Positions 28,011 to 36,938 of a stretch of 64,000 bases of DNA are shown piece by piece; positions within the stretch are counted from its first letter, which is position 1, and each line of letters opens with the position of its first letter. The notes under the pieces are model-generated. The model was not told the DNA's origin and did not search any database. It saw nothing but the letters and a program-made list of their open reading frames with translations. The position numbers and the translations under genes are program-made. This DNA is from Leptospira soteropolitanensis. Its GTDB lineage: Bacteria; Spirochaetota; Leptospiria; Leptospirales; Leptospiraceae. The stretch spans positions 868,001 through 932,000 of the forward strand of contig NZ_JAMQPN010000001.1 in the NCBI RefSeq assembly GCF_026151655.1. The letters run 5' to 3'.

Positions 28011-30193
28011 TTTATAAAAAATATTTAACTATATATCCGTTAGGTGGTATATTCGTTGCCACTCTAATGGTGTTTTTATTTAGACCTGTTGATTTTGAGT
28101 CACTGCGAAATCATTCAACAGTTCGTATTGTAACAGAGGAAGGAACTCTAATTGGTAGAGGGAGAAACTCAAATCAAACCAAACAAGATTGGGAAAAAAT
28201 CAGAGAATATCCAAACTTTGTTTTTGAAATCATAAAAATTGCAGAAGACAAACGATTTGATTCTCATCATGGCGTTGACTTATTTGCAGGTTTTAATTCA
28301 ATTCGTTCCTACTTTTTTTCAAAAGGGAAAAGAGGTGGAGCGTCAACGATTACCATGCAACTTGTTCGGATTCAAAATCCAGAGATTCGTTCCTATCCTT
28401 TTTCTTTGCGAAAAATTTTTGAAATCATTGAAGCTATACGATACGAAATTTGGCTTACAAAACCTGAAATTTTAGAAGCTTATCTAAATTCTGTATCCAT
28501 TCATTCGAATCTTGTTGGATTCCCTTCCGCCTCACTAGCGATATTTGGAAAACATATTCGTTTTTTGTCGATTGAAGAGGCTGTTTACTTAACGGTTTTA
28601 ATTCGAAAGAACAAACCAAGTTTAGAAGAGTTATTGACTCGCTATAACAATCTTGTCCATCGAATTCCGTATGAACTTCCGATATTAAAAAATCCAGCCG
28701 AACTGATCGAATATTCTCAATTTAAAAGTAAGTATGATTTTGCCGAAGATTGGAAAGGCGAAAACCAACATTTTCTAAATTGGATTCGAAAGTTAATTTC
28801 TGTTCCATCGGAAGAATTTGTATCTTCACTTTCATCGGAACTGAACTCGGAGTTGCATTCGATAGTAAATTCTGAATTAGAAGGACTGGCAAGATGGAAT
28901 GTATCGAATGCGTCGGCAATTGTATTGGAACGGATGCCTGGCAAAGAAGATGAGTTAGAACTACGGGCTATGATTGGATCTAAAAATTTCTTCGAAGATG
29001 GAAATGGAATGGTAAATGGTAGTCTAGCATATAGGGATGCCGGAAGCACTCTAAAACCGTTGTTATATGCGATTGCTATAGAAAAGGGTTATTATAAAGT
29101 TAATTCAATCTTCTCTGATGAGAAATATTCTTTTTCGCTTGGCCAAGGAGGCAATTATCTTCCGAGAAATGCAGACTTAAGGTATTGGGGAGATTTAACT
29201 TTAGCTGAGGCTCTTGGTAATTCTCGGAATATTCCAGCAGTCACGGCAATCAACCAAATGGGTATTCCATTTTTTTTCCGATTTCTTCAGTTAGCAGGAT
29301 TTTCTCACTTAAAAGAATCTCCGCAGTATTATGGTCCAGGTTTAGCTTTAGGAGCAGGAGGGACAAGTCTTTTGCAGCTAACTCGTGCTTATGGGTCGTT
29401 TGTATTAAACGGAATACTGCCAAAAATTCGTCTTGGTTCGATCGATAAAAAACCTTTATACTATGGTTCCACTTTACGTTTGTTTTCACCAGATACAGCC
29501 GAAGAAATTAAATTTGTTTTAAAAGATCCAAAATTGCGACAGAGAGCTTTTGGTAGAAGAAGTTATTTAGATTTCCCTTTTTCCGTATCAATTAAAACAG
29601 GAACATCAAAAGACTATCGGAATTCATGGACCGTTGCATTTAATGAGAGATATGTGGTTGGTGCTTGGGTAGGGAATTTTTCAGGTGAAAGGACAATGGA
29701 TGTTTCTGGTTCGTTTGGTGCAGGACGTATTGTACAAAATATATTCCGAAATTTAATGAAAGATAAACCAAAACAAGACTTTATGCCAAATTTTACTGAG
29801 ACTAAAAGGTTTTGTCGACTCACAGGTAAATTAGCATTGGAAAAATGTCCCGCTATTGGGTTACAAGTAAGAAAAAAAGTCATTCCATCTGAATTTTGCG
29901 ATGAACACTCTGGTAATACAAAAAAATTAATACTTGGAGTTGGTTTTGTTTATCCTTCAAAAGGACAAATCTATTTATACCATCCTTCTTATGAAAAAGA
30001 GACACAGAGTATTCCAGTTCGAATCCGTGAAATTAAAACCTTAAAAGATCCAAAGTTAATTTGGAATGGAGAAAAAGAATTAATACCTTCACCTAACGGT
30101 GAATTACGTTTGCCAATCTTTCGCGGTAAACAATCATTAGTTTTGTATGATGGTGACGTACAAAAGGCAACAGTAGACTTTGAAGTTAAATAA
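28007..30193 (+). CDS. pbpC: Penicillin-binding protein 1C
   Basis: A 728-residue class A penicillin-binding protein. A membrane anchor (about 10-26) precedes the GT51 glycosyltransferase domain with the catalytic Glu80 in IAEDKRFDSHHGVD and GGASTITMQL. The transpeptidase domain has Ser347-T-L-K, then SRN in GNSRNIPAV and KTGT. A PBP1C-type C-terminal domain with four cysteines (FCRLTGK, KCPAIG, FCDEH) follows. It polymerises and possibly cross-links peptidoglycan, and in other bacteria its gene accompanies alpha-2-macroglobulin, perhaps to repair wall damage. The start is TTG within a TTGA overlap with the upstream stop. Its last 14 bases overlap the next gene. Confidence 0.93.
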   Translation: MIYKKYLTIYPLGGIFVATLMVFLFRPVDFESLRNHSTVRIVTEEGTLIGRGRNSNQTKQDWEKIREYPNFVFEIIKIAEDKRFDSHHGVDLFAGFNSIRSYFFSKGKRGGASTITMQLVRIQNPEIRSYPFSLRKIFEIIEAIRYEIWLTKPEILEAYLNSVSIHSNLVGFPSASLAIFGKHIRFLSIEEAVYLTVLIRKNKPSLEELLTRYNNLVHRIPYELPILKNPAELIEYSQFKSKYDFAEDWKGENQHFLNWIRKLISVPSEEFVSSLSSELNSELHSIVNSELEGLARWNVSNASAIVLERMPGKEDELELRAMIGSKNFFEDGNGMVNGSLAYRDAGSTLKPLLYAIAIEKGYYKVNSIFSDEKYSFSLGQGGNYLPRNADLRYWGDLTLAEALGNSRNIPAVTAINQMGIPFFFRFLQLAGFSHLKESPQYYGPGLALGAGGTSLLQLTRAYGSFVLNGILPKIRLGSIDKKPLYYGSTLRLFSPDTAEEIKFVLKDPKLRQRAFGRRSYLDFPFSVSIKTGTSKDYRNSWTVAFNERYVVGAWVGNFSGERTMDVSGSFGAGRIVQNIFRNLMKDKPKQDFMPNFTETKRFCRLTGKLALEKCPAIGLQVRKKVIPSEFCDEHSGNTKKLILGVGFVYPSKGQIYLYHPSYEKETQSIPVRIREIKTLKDPKLIWNGEKELIPSPNGELRLPIFRGKQSLVLYDGDVQKATVDFEVK

Positions 30194-31820
30194 GTTTCTA
30201 ATCACTGCTATTTTATCAAGCTTGAAAAATACTCCTATGTTTTTTATTTATTTGTCCTTATATTGCTTTCAGGGACTCTTTTCTGGTGCAATAGGAGTTT
30301 GGGTATACTTTCATGGTTTTTTTCTCAATACCTTTACCGTTGTCGTCTTAATTTTAGAAATTTATTTAAGAAACAAACAAATCCAAGGAATTAAATATAG
30401 TTTAATTTTACGTGTTATATTATGGACTTTGTATTTAATCCTACTGGGATACCAACAAGTGTATCAAACGTCTGTTAACTTTGAATTGTTTCTATACTTT
30501 TTCAAACATATTCGTCTTCTGTCTACCGATATCATTGGTTTTTTATATCAATGGAAGTTGTCGCAGTGGATTGTTTTGTTTATAGGATTTTATTGGATTC
30601 TAAATAAGAATCGAAAAAAGATTTTTATTTCATTGTCCGTTGTCATTTTGTTTTTTCTATCATTTATTTCTGAGAATGAGGAATTGGATGTTAGTAAATA
30701 CCTCCCCGTTTCCTTATCTCAAGCGAAAAGGGTGAAGTCGGTTTTGGAATCTATCCATGATAAACCCAATATTGTTTTTGTATTATTGGAAGGCGTTTCT
30801 AGAAAACATTTATCTACTCAAACATCAAAATACATTAATTTTTCTCTGTTAGAAGGAGCTCATTTTTGGATTCCTATGCCGCATACATCTAAAAGTTTAT
30901 TCACATGGATGACTGGACAATCGCAACTCAATCTTAGTCGATTGAATATAGATAAATCTATTTTAGAATCAAGTTTTCCCGTATTATTGCATAGAGATCA
31001 TAATTACCAAACTATTATGATTTATACTCAATCTATTTATTTCGAAGGTATGGAGAGTTTCTTTCCTAAAATTTTTCAATCAGTTTGGGATAAAACTACA
31101 TTAGAAAAAGAGTATGGTTCGCTATATTCCTCATTTAGTTGGGGAATGGATGATAGAGTAATTCTTTCTGCACAAAAAAGAATGATCCAAAAAACAAATA
31201 GTCCTATTTTTGTTTTGGTTGGACTTAGCCAAACGCATAGTCCCTATTTCATTTCAAAAAATCGCTCTGAATCTGAATGGAAATCACCTTCTTTTCGTTA
31301 TAAGGTAGCATTACAAGAAGAAGTAAAAGTTATAGATTCGATTATTTCTTATTGGAAAGAACATTCGAGTCGTGAAACTGTCGTTATTCTTTCGGCAGAT
31401 CATGGTGAATCTTTTGGAGAAGAAGGTGCCCATGCGCACAATTATTCTTTATATAATCAGGAAACGGATGTACCATTCCTATTGTATTTTGTCAAATCAG
31501 GAGAAATCTATCGTCCGAAAAAAGGTTCCTCTGTAGATTTTAAGACAACAATTCTAGGGCTATTAGATGAGGATAAAGACCAGGTCCATTTGGATCAAAG
31601 TAAAAATTTTTTTTCAGCTGACTATAAACTAAATTTATTTTCAAAAACTTGGAATTCTGAAATTCAAAAATCTTGGATTACGTTGGACAAAAAATACATT
31701 TACCACAGTGATCGTGATCAGTTGTTGGAGATGGACTTAGATGATCGAAATAGGAAACAAGTAACTGACGTTCGCTTAAAAGATAAGTTAGTAAATCAAA
31801 TTATTTCTGGAATTCATTAA
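30180..31820 (+). CDS. Sulfatase / alkaline-phosphatase superfamily membrane enzyme
   Basis: A 546-residue inner-membrane protein with about five N-terminal membrane segments (to about residue 165) and a periplasmic sulfatase-superfamily domain. Metal-binding features are visible: the acidic residue in VLLEGVSRKH, a Thr/Ser cluster PHTSKSLF that could hold the nucleophile, ADHGESFGEEG, and HAHNYSLYNQETDVPFLLYF. Relatives transfer phosphoethanolamine or glycerol phosphate to cell-envelope lipids or glycans. It starts with TTG, overlapping pbpC by 14 bases, so it is the third gene of an envelope operon. The donor and acceptor cannot be told from sequence. Its 3' end overlaps a convergent TetR gene by 4 bases. 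Confidence 0.82.
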   Translation: MKLNKFLITAILSSLKNTPMFFIYLSLYCFQGLFSGAIGVWVYFHGFFLNTFTVVVLILEIYLRNKQIQGIKYSLILRVILWTLYLILLGYQQVYQTSVNFELFLYFFKHIRLLSTDIIGFLYQWKLSQWIVLFIGFYWILNKNRKKIFISLSVVILFFLSFISENEELDVSKYLPVSLSQAKRVKSVLESIHDKPNIVFVLLEGVSRKHLSTQTSKYINFSLLEGAHFWIPMPHTSKSLFTWMTGQSQLNLSRLNIDKSILESSFPVLLHRDHNYQTIMIYTQSIYFEGMESFFPKIFQSVWDKTTLEKEYGSLYSSFSWGMDDRVILSAQKRMIQKTNSPIFVLVGLSQTHSPYFISKNRSESEWKSPSFRYKVALQEEVKVIDSIISYWKEHSSRETVVILSADHGESFGEEGAHAHNYSLYNQETDVPFLLYFVKSGEIYRPKKGSSVDFKTTILGLLDEDKDQVHLDQSKNFFSADYKLNLFSKTWNSEIQKSWITLDKKYIYHSDRDQLLEMDLDDRNRKQVTDVRLKDKLVNQIISGIH

Positions 31821-32488
31821 GTGATTTTGTATCCGTTTAAAAGTGTAAGAATAGATGTTCGCAGAAATTTTTTGTAATCTAAAACGAACATATCCAATCC
31901 ATCTTCTTTAACTGCATCTTTGACTTGGTTAGAAGGGAATCCATGAGACCAAGATCCAATAGCTAAAGCATGACATTGCATCAGAAATAAAAATGCTGAT
32001 TGTTCGTTTAATAAAGGAAATACTTTGATTAGAAGTGGAAGAATTTTATATATCTGATCTTTTAGGCTGAGTTTAAATTCCCGAATGGTTTCCACACTTG
32101 CATTCTTTTCTAAAATGGTTGGGACTATGGGTAATAGTTTTAAAAAACGCAGATGTCTATCCATCGAATCAACAAACCAATTAGAAAACACTTCCGCATC
32201 GACTAATTTGGTTTCTTTTAGAAAACTTTCCATATCCAAAAACCAGGCTTCATAATCTGCATTGTGTACTCGAAGGCAAAGATCTTCCTTTGTTGGAAAG
32301 TATAAGTACAAAGTACCTTTGGCAATTTTTGCTCGTTTCGCAACTTCATCCATTGATAGTTCCGCCCAATCTTTTTTTTGTAAAAGAAATGCTGCAGATT
32401 GGAGAATTGAAGTTCGTTTGGAAAGTTTATCTTTTTCCAATACGGCTCTTTTTTTGGGCGAACGTTCTACCATTGGCGCGCGGCTCAT
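31817..32488 (-). CDS. TetR/AcrR family transcriptional regulator
   Basis: A 223-residue regulator with an N-terminal helix-turn-helix (about 25-72; MDEVAKRAKIAKGTLYLYFPTKED) and a helical ligand domain. The N-terminus carries extra basic residues (ERSPKKRAVLEKDKLSKR). It is divergent from the DUF5329-like gene, and the space between holds two clear palindromes with TGAC/GTCA arms that could be its operators. The 3' end overlaps the sulfatase-like gene by 4 bases tail to tail. Ligand and regulon unknown. Confidence 0.87.
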   Translation of the reverse strand: MSRAPMVERSPKKRAVLEKDKLSKRTSILQSAAFLLQKKDWAELSMDEVAKRAKIAKGTLYLYFPTKEDLCLRVHNADYEAWFLDMESFLKETKLVDAEVFSNWFVDSMDRHLRFLKLLPIVPTILEKNASVETIREFKLSLKDQIYKILPLLIKVFPLLNEQSAFLFLMQCHALAIGSWSHGFPSNQVKDAVKEDGLDMFVLDYKKFLRTSILTLLNGYKIT

Positions 32489-32537
32489 ACTTCCAGAATG
32501 CGAAAATCTTAAAAAATATGCTAGAAAAAAATATACT

Positions 32538-32595
32538 ATTGACTAAAGGTCAATTTGAAACAACTCTGAGTCAGTTAACTATGACTGACAGTCAT
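32538..32595. promoter_or_regulatory. Two operator-like palindromes upstream of TetR gene
   Basis: ATTGACTAAAGGTCAAT (32538-32554) has perfect six-base arms around five bases. ATGACTGACAGTCAT (32581-32595) has perfect seven-base arms around one base. Both share outward TGAC and GTCA half-sites and lie 50 and 93 bases before the TetR start codon at 32488, between it and the divergent gene at 32717. TetR proteins bind palindromes of this size, often in their own promoter region. Autoregulation is inferred. Confidence 0.55.
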
Positions 32596-32716
32596 GGATC
32601 TGATTCTTTTGATAGTTAAAAAAACCTTTTGTTCGCAATGATTTCTTTGTTTTCGATTAAAAATGATTTTGTACACAGATATTAACTTTGAATTAAGTCA
32701 AGGAAAAGGAATGTTT

Positions 32717-33127
32717 ATGAAGTCTCTACGGCCTATTTGGATTCTATTTTTTATTTCATTCGAGTTGGTTCCTGTGCATTCGTATCTATATGCAAAAACT
32801 GAATCATGTAATCCATTAACAGAAGAACAAAAAATTGAAAAACTATTAAAGAAAGTAGGTAAAATCCAAGGTAATTTTATTCGTAACGGAGACAGTCACA
32901 CTCCAGCAGAAGCAGAAAAACATCTCCGTTACAAATTAGAAGAAGCAAAAAACTCATTTTTTGCTCCCGATCCAAAAGATTGGACTGCTAAACTTTTCAT
33001 TGAAAAAATTGCCTCAAAATCCTTTCTAACAGGAACTCCTTATCGGATTCAGTTTTCACAAGGTAAGGAGTTATTTTCAGCTGATTGGTTATTTGCTGAG
33101 TTAGCTCAATTGGAAAATTGTAAGTAA
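32717..33127 (+). CDS. DUF5329-like exported protein
   Basis: About 136 residues from the ATG at 32717, chosen because AAAGGA lies 6 bases upstream; the frame is open to 32663. A signal peptide (SLRPIWILFFISFELVPVHS) is followed by a domain with FIRNGDSHTPAEAEKHLRYK, then SFLTGTPYRIQF and a final DWLFAELAQLENC. This matches the order of conserved patterns in the DUF5329 family of small periplasmic proteins as I recall it. It is divergent from a TetR gene and shares the palindrome-bearing intergenic space with it. Function unknown. Confidence 0.72.
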   Translation: MKSLRPIWILFFISFELVPVHSYLYAKTESCNPLTEEQKIEKLLKKVGKIQGNFIRNGDSHTPAEAEKHLRYKLEEAKNSFFAPDPKDWTAKLFIEKIASKSFLTGTPYRIQFSQGKELFSADWLFAELAQLENCK

Positions 33128-33175
33128 TGGTTAGTTAAACTTCTCATCTGCTGATAGAGGACTAATTGCATCACT

Positions 33176-34681
33176 TTACTCTTGGGCTGTTTGGAACTCT
33201 ATTTGTGTTGGTTCTTCTGATTCAGAGAAAAACACTCTGTCCATATATCCGTATTTTCCATCGCAAAGTGTTTTCATTTGATCCGTTCGTTTATTTTCTG
33301 TCCCACTTATATTAGAACTATACCGGATACGTTCAAAATATCCTGAGTTTGCACGAATCCAAACATCTGCTAGTTGGTAGTCTCCTGAGCCAGTGCCTGA
33401 ACTAACCGATATTCCAGATGTATAGCGTCCCAATGATGCGGGAATACGAGACCTATTTCTCAAGAGTCCATTGGATTCAAATAAGGTTGGTGGTTCTTCT
33501 AATGTAGCTACATCACCACTAGAAAATCCTAAAAATGAAACCCATTGTAGGCCACCATTCAAATCATATTGTGCAAAGGCATAATGCTCTGTATCACTTT
33601 GCATAGGTTCTCTGACCACAGAACTCCAGGGTAAATTGGTTCTTAGCAATTGCAGAATGGAAGTATCACTGACTACAAGTTGCCTACTGTAATCAAAAGA
33701 GGCACTCGGGTATCCTGTATAAATAAACATCTCCCGATTTCCAGTGGATGCATTGAATTTTGCAATAAAAGGAAGAGCACCACCTAAGTATGGGTGACTA
33801 GTTCCTTCCAAATTCCCGGATGAAATACCAGCTAAGTAAAGATATCCGTTGGAATAAACGGCATTGGATGGTGATTCATTATAGGAACTTGTAATGTATC
33901 TTTGGAAAACACCATTCCCATTGGAGTCAACAAGACCGTAGAGTATGTCTGTATCGCTTTCCCCACCGAGTGAGACATTTTGACTAGATGGAAGTTCAGA
34001 GAAAGATATATGTCCAGTGTTACCATCGTTTTCCGCGAATAAATGAAACCGATCGCTTTTGTCTAATGCTGTAACTAGGTTTGCACCTATTGATGAAGAA
34101 TCTAAATAAGTAAACCAAACACGACTACCATCAGTACGGTGTCTTCCAAGATAAACAGATTTATCCACCGCTGAACTTGATTTAGGGGAGATAAGGGCAG
34201 ATCCTGATTGTCCAGAACCTAAAGCAATAAAGCTAACAGCTAATTCTCCGTTCGAAAATTGATGAAGTTTTAGATTGTTTGGAGAACTATAAACTTGTCC
34301 TAAGTAATCTATCCATTGGATGTCTCCATTGTTTCTCGCAATGCGCATCAGAAAGAGGTTTTTAGCTGCGCCTGGTGTACCTTCAAAAGATCCCGTGATC
34401 CCGCTTGTAACTCCAGGTTGGATAGGATTCTTAGTTATACCAATAAGAATGATATCTCCGTTGGACAAAAATAGAAAGTCTGCCCCATAAGTTGATGAAG
34501 TAGATTCACCATAACGCCTGTTCCACTCTGCAAAATTTCTGCATCCATCATTTAATAAATAGTCCTGAATTAAAGCTCTTATCCAATAGTCTTTTGTATT
34601 TGGATCATTCGGATTGTTTAGGTTTAATTTACAGGAGAAAAGGAGTATTAAAATATTAAGAAAAAAGAATCTGTAAAACAT
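33176..34681 (-). CDS. Propeller-like putative lipoprotein, paralogue A1
   Basis: About 501 residues from ATG 34681 (MFYRFFFLNILILLFSC, a compact lipoprotein signal); an in-frame ATG at 34723 is an alternative, and neither has a clear ribosome site. The lipidated Cys begins CKLNLNNPNDP, the hallmark of a four-member family in this window. A second Cys follows about 28 residues later and another lies near the C-terminus (TLCDGKYG). The middle consists of repeated beta-strand units with Asn-Gly turns such as FLSNGDIILIG and SNGELAVSF, consistent with a beta-propeller. It is closest to the copy at 45693-47216 (shared SNGDxxxxGIT and YLDSxSIG stretches). Probably surface or periplasmic; function unknown. 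Confidence 0.75.
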   Translation of the reverse strand: MFYRFFFLNILILLFSCKLNLNNPNDPNTKDYWIRALIQDYLLNDGCRNFAEWNRRYGESTSSTYGADFLFLSNGDIILIGITKNPIQPGVTSGITGSFEGTPGAAKNLFLMRIARNNGDIQWIDYLGQVYSSPNNLKLHQFSNGELAVSFIALGSGQSGSALISPKSSSAVDKSVYLGRHRTDGSRVWFTYLDSSSIGANLVTALDKSDRFHLFAENDGNTGHISFSELPSSQNVSLGGESDTDILYGLVDSNGNGVFQRYITSSYNESPSNAVYSNGYLYLAGISSGNLEGTSHPYLGGALPFIAKFNASTGNREMFIYTGYPSASFDYSRQLVVSDTSILQLLRTNLPWSSVVREPMQSDTEHYAFAQYDLNGGLQWVSFLGFSSGDVATLEEPPTLFESNGLLRNRSRIPASLGRYTSGISVSSGTGSGDYQLADVWIRANSGYFERIRYSSNISGTENKRTDQMKTLCDGKYGYMDRVFFSESEEPTQIEFQTAQE

Positions 34682-34723
34682 AACATTACCAATTAATGCA
34701 ATATTGCCATTGAATCGATTCAT

Positions 34724-35045
34724 AGGTTAGGTTACGATTTTTTTTTGATCATCATTTGGTTCTGTAAATCAAACTATATATAAAGGTTGGAAAAACAAGA
34801 TATCTTGTAGTGTTTTTTACCATCTTAAAAGATACCATCGCGATCACTTCCATAGGATAAGCTAAGGGAAATTCCCAATTTTTGATTGCAGTGATCTTTC
34901 GATTTGTATTTTTAACTTTCTTAAATTGATATTAAGGAATATGCAAATAGATCCAGCTGGTGAAAATACCAACCGGATCTTAATCGTAGATTAAAATTCA
35001 ATCCTAAATTAATCAAATAGACATTTAATTCAATGATTGAATTTC
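34724..35045. other. Intergenic region with one hairpin
   Basis: About 320 A+T-rich bases without a plausible gene between two minus-strand genes. An inverted repeat at 34949-34961 and 34968-34980 pairs 11 of 13 positions (AGATCC...GGATCT outer arms). It lies 66 bases past the stop of the NmrA-like gene and could end its transcript, though no T run follows on the minus strand. Nothing else stands out. Confidence 0.45.
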
Positions 35046-35894
35046 TTATTTCCAAGCATTTGCAAAATCTTTTGCATATTGACTAAAAGAAATTGGATCT
35101 TTCCCTGTCAGAGTTTTTACTGTATCTAAGATTGGAGAAGCAAATCCTTCTTTTAATGCGCCAGCAATCATAACAAGAAATGCAGCATAGTCTTTTGTGA
35201 GTCCGGCAGAAACAAGCGAAGCTTCAAATACTTTTGGGTCTACATCAACATATCCAATATTTTTTCCACTTACTTTTGTTAAATGGTCTGCGACTACATT
35301 ATGGTCTATGGATTCAGGTCCTGTTAAAGTAAATGCCTGGTTATCATTTTTTGAGCTAGTGAGTAGAACCGCTGCCACAGAAGCAATATCTCGCGCATCA
35401 ATGAAACTTGTTTTTGCAGTGCCACCTGGAAAATAGATTTTTCCATCTTGTTTAATTCCTGCAATCCAAAAGGTATGAAAGTTTTGCATGAACCAGTTTG
35501 GGCGTATGATATTCCAAGGTAGGCCCGATCCTTCGAGCATAATTTCTGTTTTGCGGAATGGTGCTTCTGGTGGTGCGTGGTCTACACCCATTGCGGTCAT
35601 CAAAACTATTTTTTTAAGACCCACTTGTTTTGCTTTTTCAATCCAAGGCGATAAGATTTCAAACTGGTTGGTTTGGCCGGGAGGACTGAGGAAAAAAGCA
35701 GCATCAACCTTTTCTAAAACTTCTTGTCCTTTGGTAAGTTCGCTAGAATCAGCGAAGACCCAGTTTAGACTAGCAGAACTCTTTTGCGTTTCGGGTTTTC
35801 TCGATCCGGCAAAAACTTCGTGCCCACCATTTAGTAATTCTTTGATTAAATGGCCACCGACGAGTCCAGAACCGCCGTATACAAATACTTTCAT
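35046..35894 (-). CDS. NmrA-like NAD(P)-binding oxidoreductase
   Basis: A 282-residue atypical short-chain dehydrogenase. The N-terminal Rossmann motif is GGSGLVGGHLIKELLNGGHE (residues 8-27), followed by a segment (AFFLSPPGQTN) and IVLMTAMGVDH with no Tyr-x3-Lys catalytic pair where a classical dehydrogenase would have one. This fits NmrA/HSCARG or NAD(P)H-quinone-sensing types such as QorB, which bind NAD(P)H and act as redox sensors or quinone reductases. It is divergent from an AraC regulator over a 147-base gap that contains ATAGAC repeats, so that regulator probably controls it. AAGGA precedes the ATG. Confidence 0.85.
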   Translation of the reverse strand: MKVFVYGGSGLVGGHLIKELLNGGHEVFAGSRKPETQKSSASLNWVFADSSELTKGQEVLEKVDAAFFLSPPGQTNQFEILSPWIEKAKQVGLKKIVLMTAMGVDHAPPEAPFRKTEIMLEGSGLPWNIIRPNWFMQNFHTFWIAGIKQDGKIYFPGGTAKTSFIDARDIASVAAVLLTSSKNDNQAFTLTGPESIDHNVVADHLTKVSGKNIGYVDVDPKVFEASLVSAGLTKDYAAFLVMIAGALKEGFASPILDTVKTLTGKDPISFSQYAKDFANAWK

Positions 35895-35954
35895 AGTTTA
35901 TCCTTCATTTCGGAATCAAATCCGTGATTGTGTGTATAATTTACTTTAAAAAAT

Positions 35955-36013
35955 ATAGACTGTCTATGTCATAAAATATTTAAAATATATCCAATCGTAT
36001 AAAATGATAGACA
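35955..36013. promoter_or_regulatory. ATAGAC repeats between NmrA-like and AraC genes
   Basis: ATAGAC-T-GTCTAT (35955-35967) is a perfect palindrome with six-base arms. A third copy of the half-site, ATAGACA, lies at 36007-36013, 14 bases before the AraC ribosome site. AraC proteins bind repeated half-sites between divergent genes, so these are candidate operators for the adjacent regulator. The role is inferred from position only. Confidence 0.45.
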
Positions 36014-36041
36014 TTTGGAAATTTGCAGGAGAAAATGGGTT

Positions 36042-36938
36042 ATGGATCTACTTTCTGATATCTTAGCTTCAGCAGGTTGGAAAAACGACCTACTTTCCAA
36101 AGGGGAAATTTACGATAGTTTTGGATTCCACTTCCCTTGTGAAAAAAGTGGTGGTTTTCATGTAGTGACACAAGGCAGCTGTTATGCGAGGATGGGTAAT
36201 ACAACCATTCCTTTGCATAAAGGTGATTTAGTTTTTATCACCCGAGGTGTCAATCATGAACTCTTATCTGATCCGAAGGCAAAGGTTGTAACCATTGAAC
36301 GGTTTTTAGGTGATCAAGAAATTCGTATAAAAAAAGAAAAACCTGTTACTACTTTTGTTTCGGTTCGTTATGAAGTACCACCTGGACCAACACATCCGTT
36401 TTTTTTAGAACTGCCTGATTATATTTATGTACCTTTTGAAACCATCCAGGCCCACCACGCACTTGGTGACATCATTCAAATCCTTTCTCGTGAATTAGAA
36501 TTAAATTTAGGAACAGATTTAATCGTTCAAAGATTAACAGATATTTTGTTATACTATATGTTGCGAATGTGGTTAAATCAAAATGTATCCTCGCAAGTTG
36601 GTTGGGTGAAAGCTTTTCATGACTCATTAGTATTATACGCATTGGAAAAGTTGCACAATGGATATAGTAAAGATTGGACGATTGAATCTTTAGCAAAAGA
36701 AACTGGTGTATCTCGTGCAAACCTTGCCAACAGATTCCGTGATGTTCTAGGGATTCCACCGATGGAATATTTGGCAAAACTCAGAATGGAAAAAGCCAAA
36801 CAATTATTTCAGAAGGGCAATATGGGCCTTGAAGAAATTGCGCAAAATGTAGGTTACGCGTCAGCTTTTTCTTTTTCTAAAGCATATAAGCGGATCTTCG
36901 GAAGTTCACCGAGTCGCGAGTGGAAACGAGTTGTCTAA
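36042..36938 (+). CDS. AraC family regulator with cupin sensor domain
   Basis: About 298 residues from ATG 36042, with AGGAG 10 bases upstream; the frame opens at TTG 36015. The N-terminal part is cupin-like (about 25-100: GGFHVVTQGSCYARMG, then HKGDLVFITRGVNHEL) of the kind that binds small molecules in AraC regulators. The C-terminal AraC domain (about 195-295) has the two helix-turn-helix motifs, ending FSFSKAYKRIFGSSPSREWK. The divergent NmrA-like oxidoreductase is its probable target. Its 3' end overlaps the convergent sigma factor gene by 33 bases. Confidence 0.9.
   Translation: MDLLSDILASAGWKNDLLSKGEIYDSFGFHFPCEKSGGFHVVTQGSCYARMGNTTIPLHKGDLVFITRGVNHELLSDPKAKVVTIERFLGDQEIRIKKEKPVTTFVSVRYEVPPGPTHPFFLELPDYIYVPFETIQAHHALGDIIQILSRELELNLGTDLIVQRLTDILLYYMLRMWLNQNVSSQVGWVKAFHDSLVLYALEKLHNGYSKDWTIESLAKETGVSRANLANRFRDVLGIPPMEYLAKLRMEKAKQLFQKGNMGLEEIAQNVGYASAFSFSKAYKRIFGSSPSREWKRVV

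Noticed and set aside
34949..34980. Strong intrinsic terminator after the NmrA-like gene
   Set aside because: The hairpin is good, but no T run follows on either strand, so it is listed only as a hairpin.
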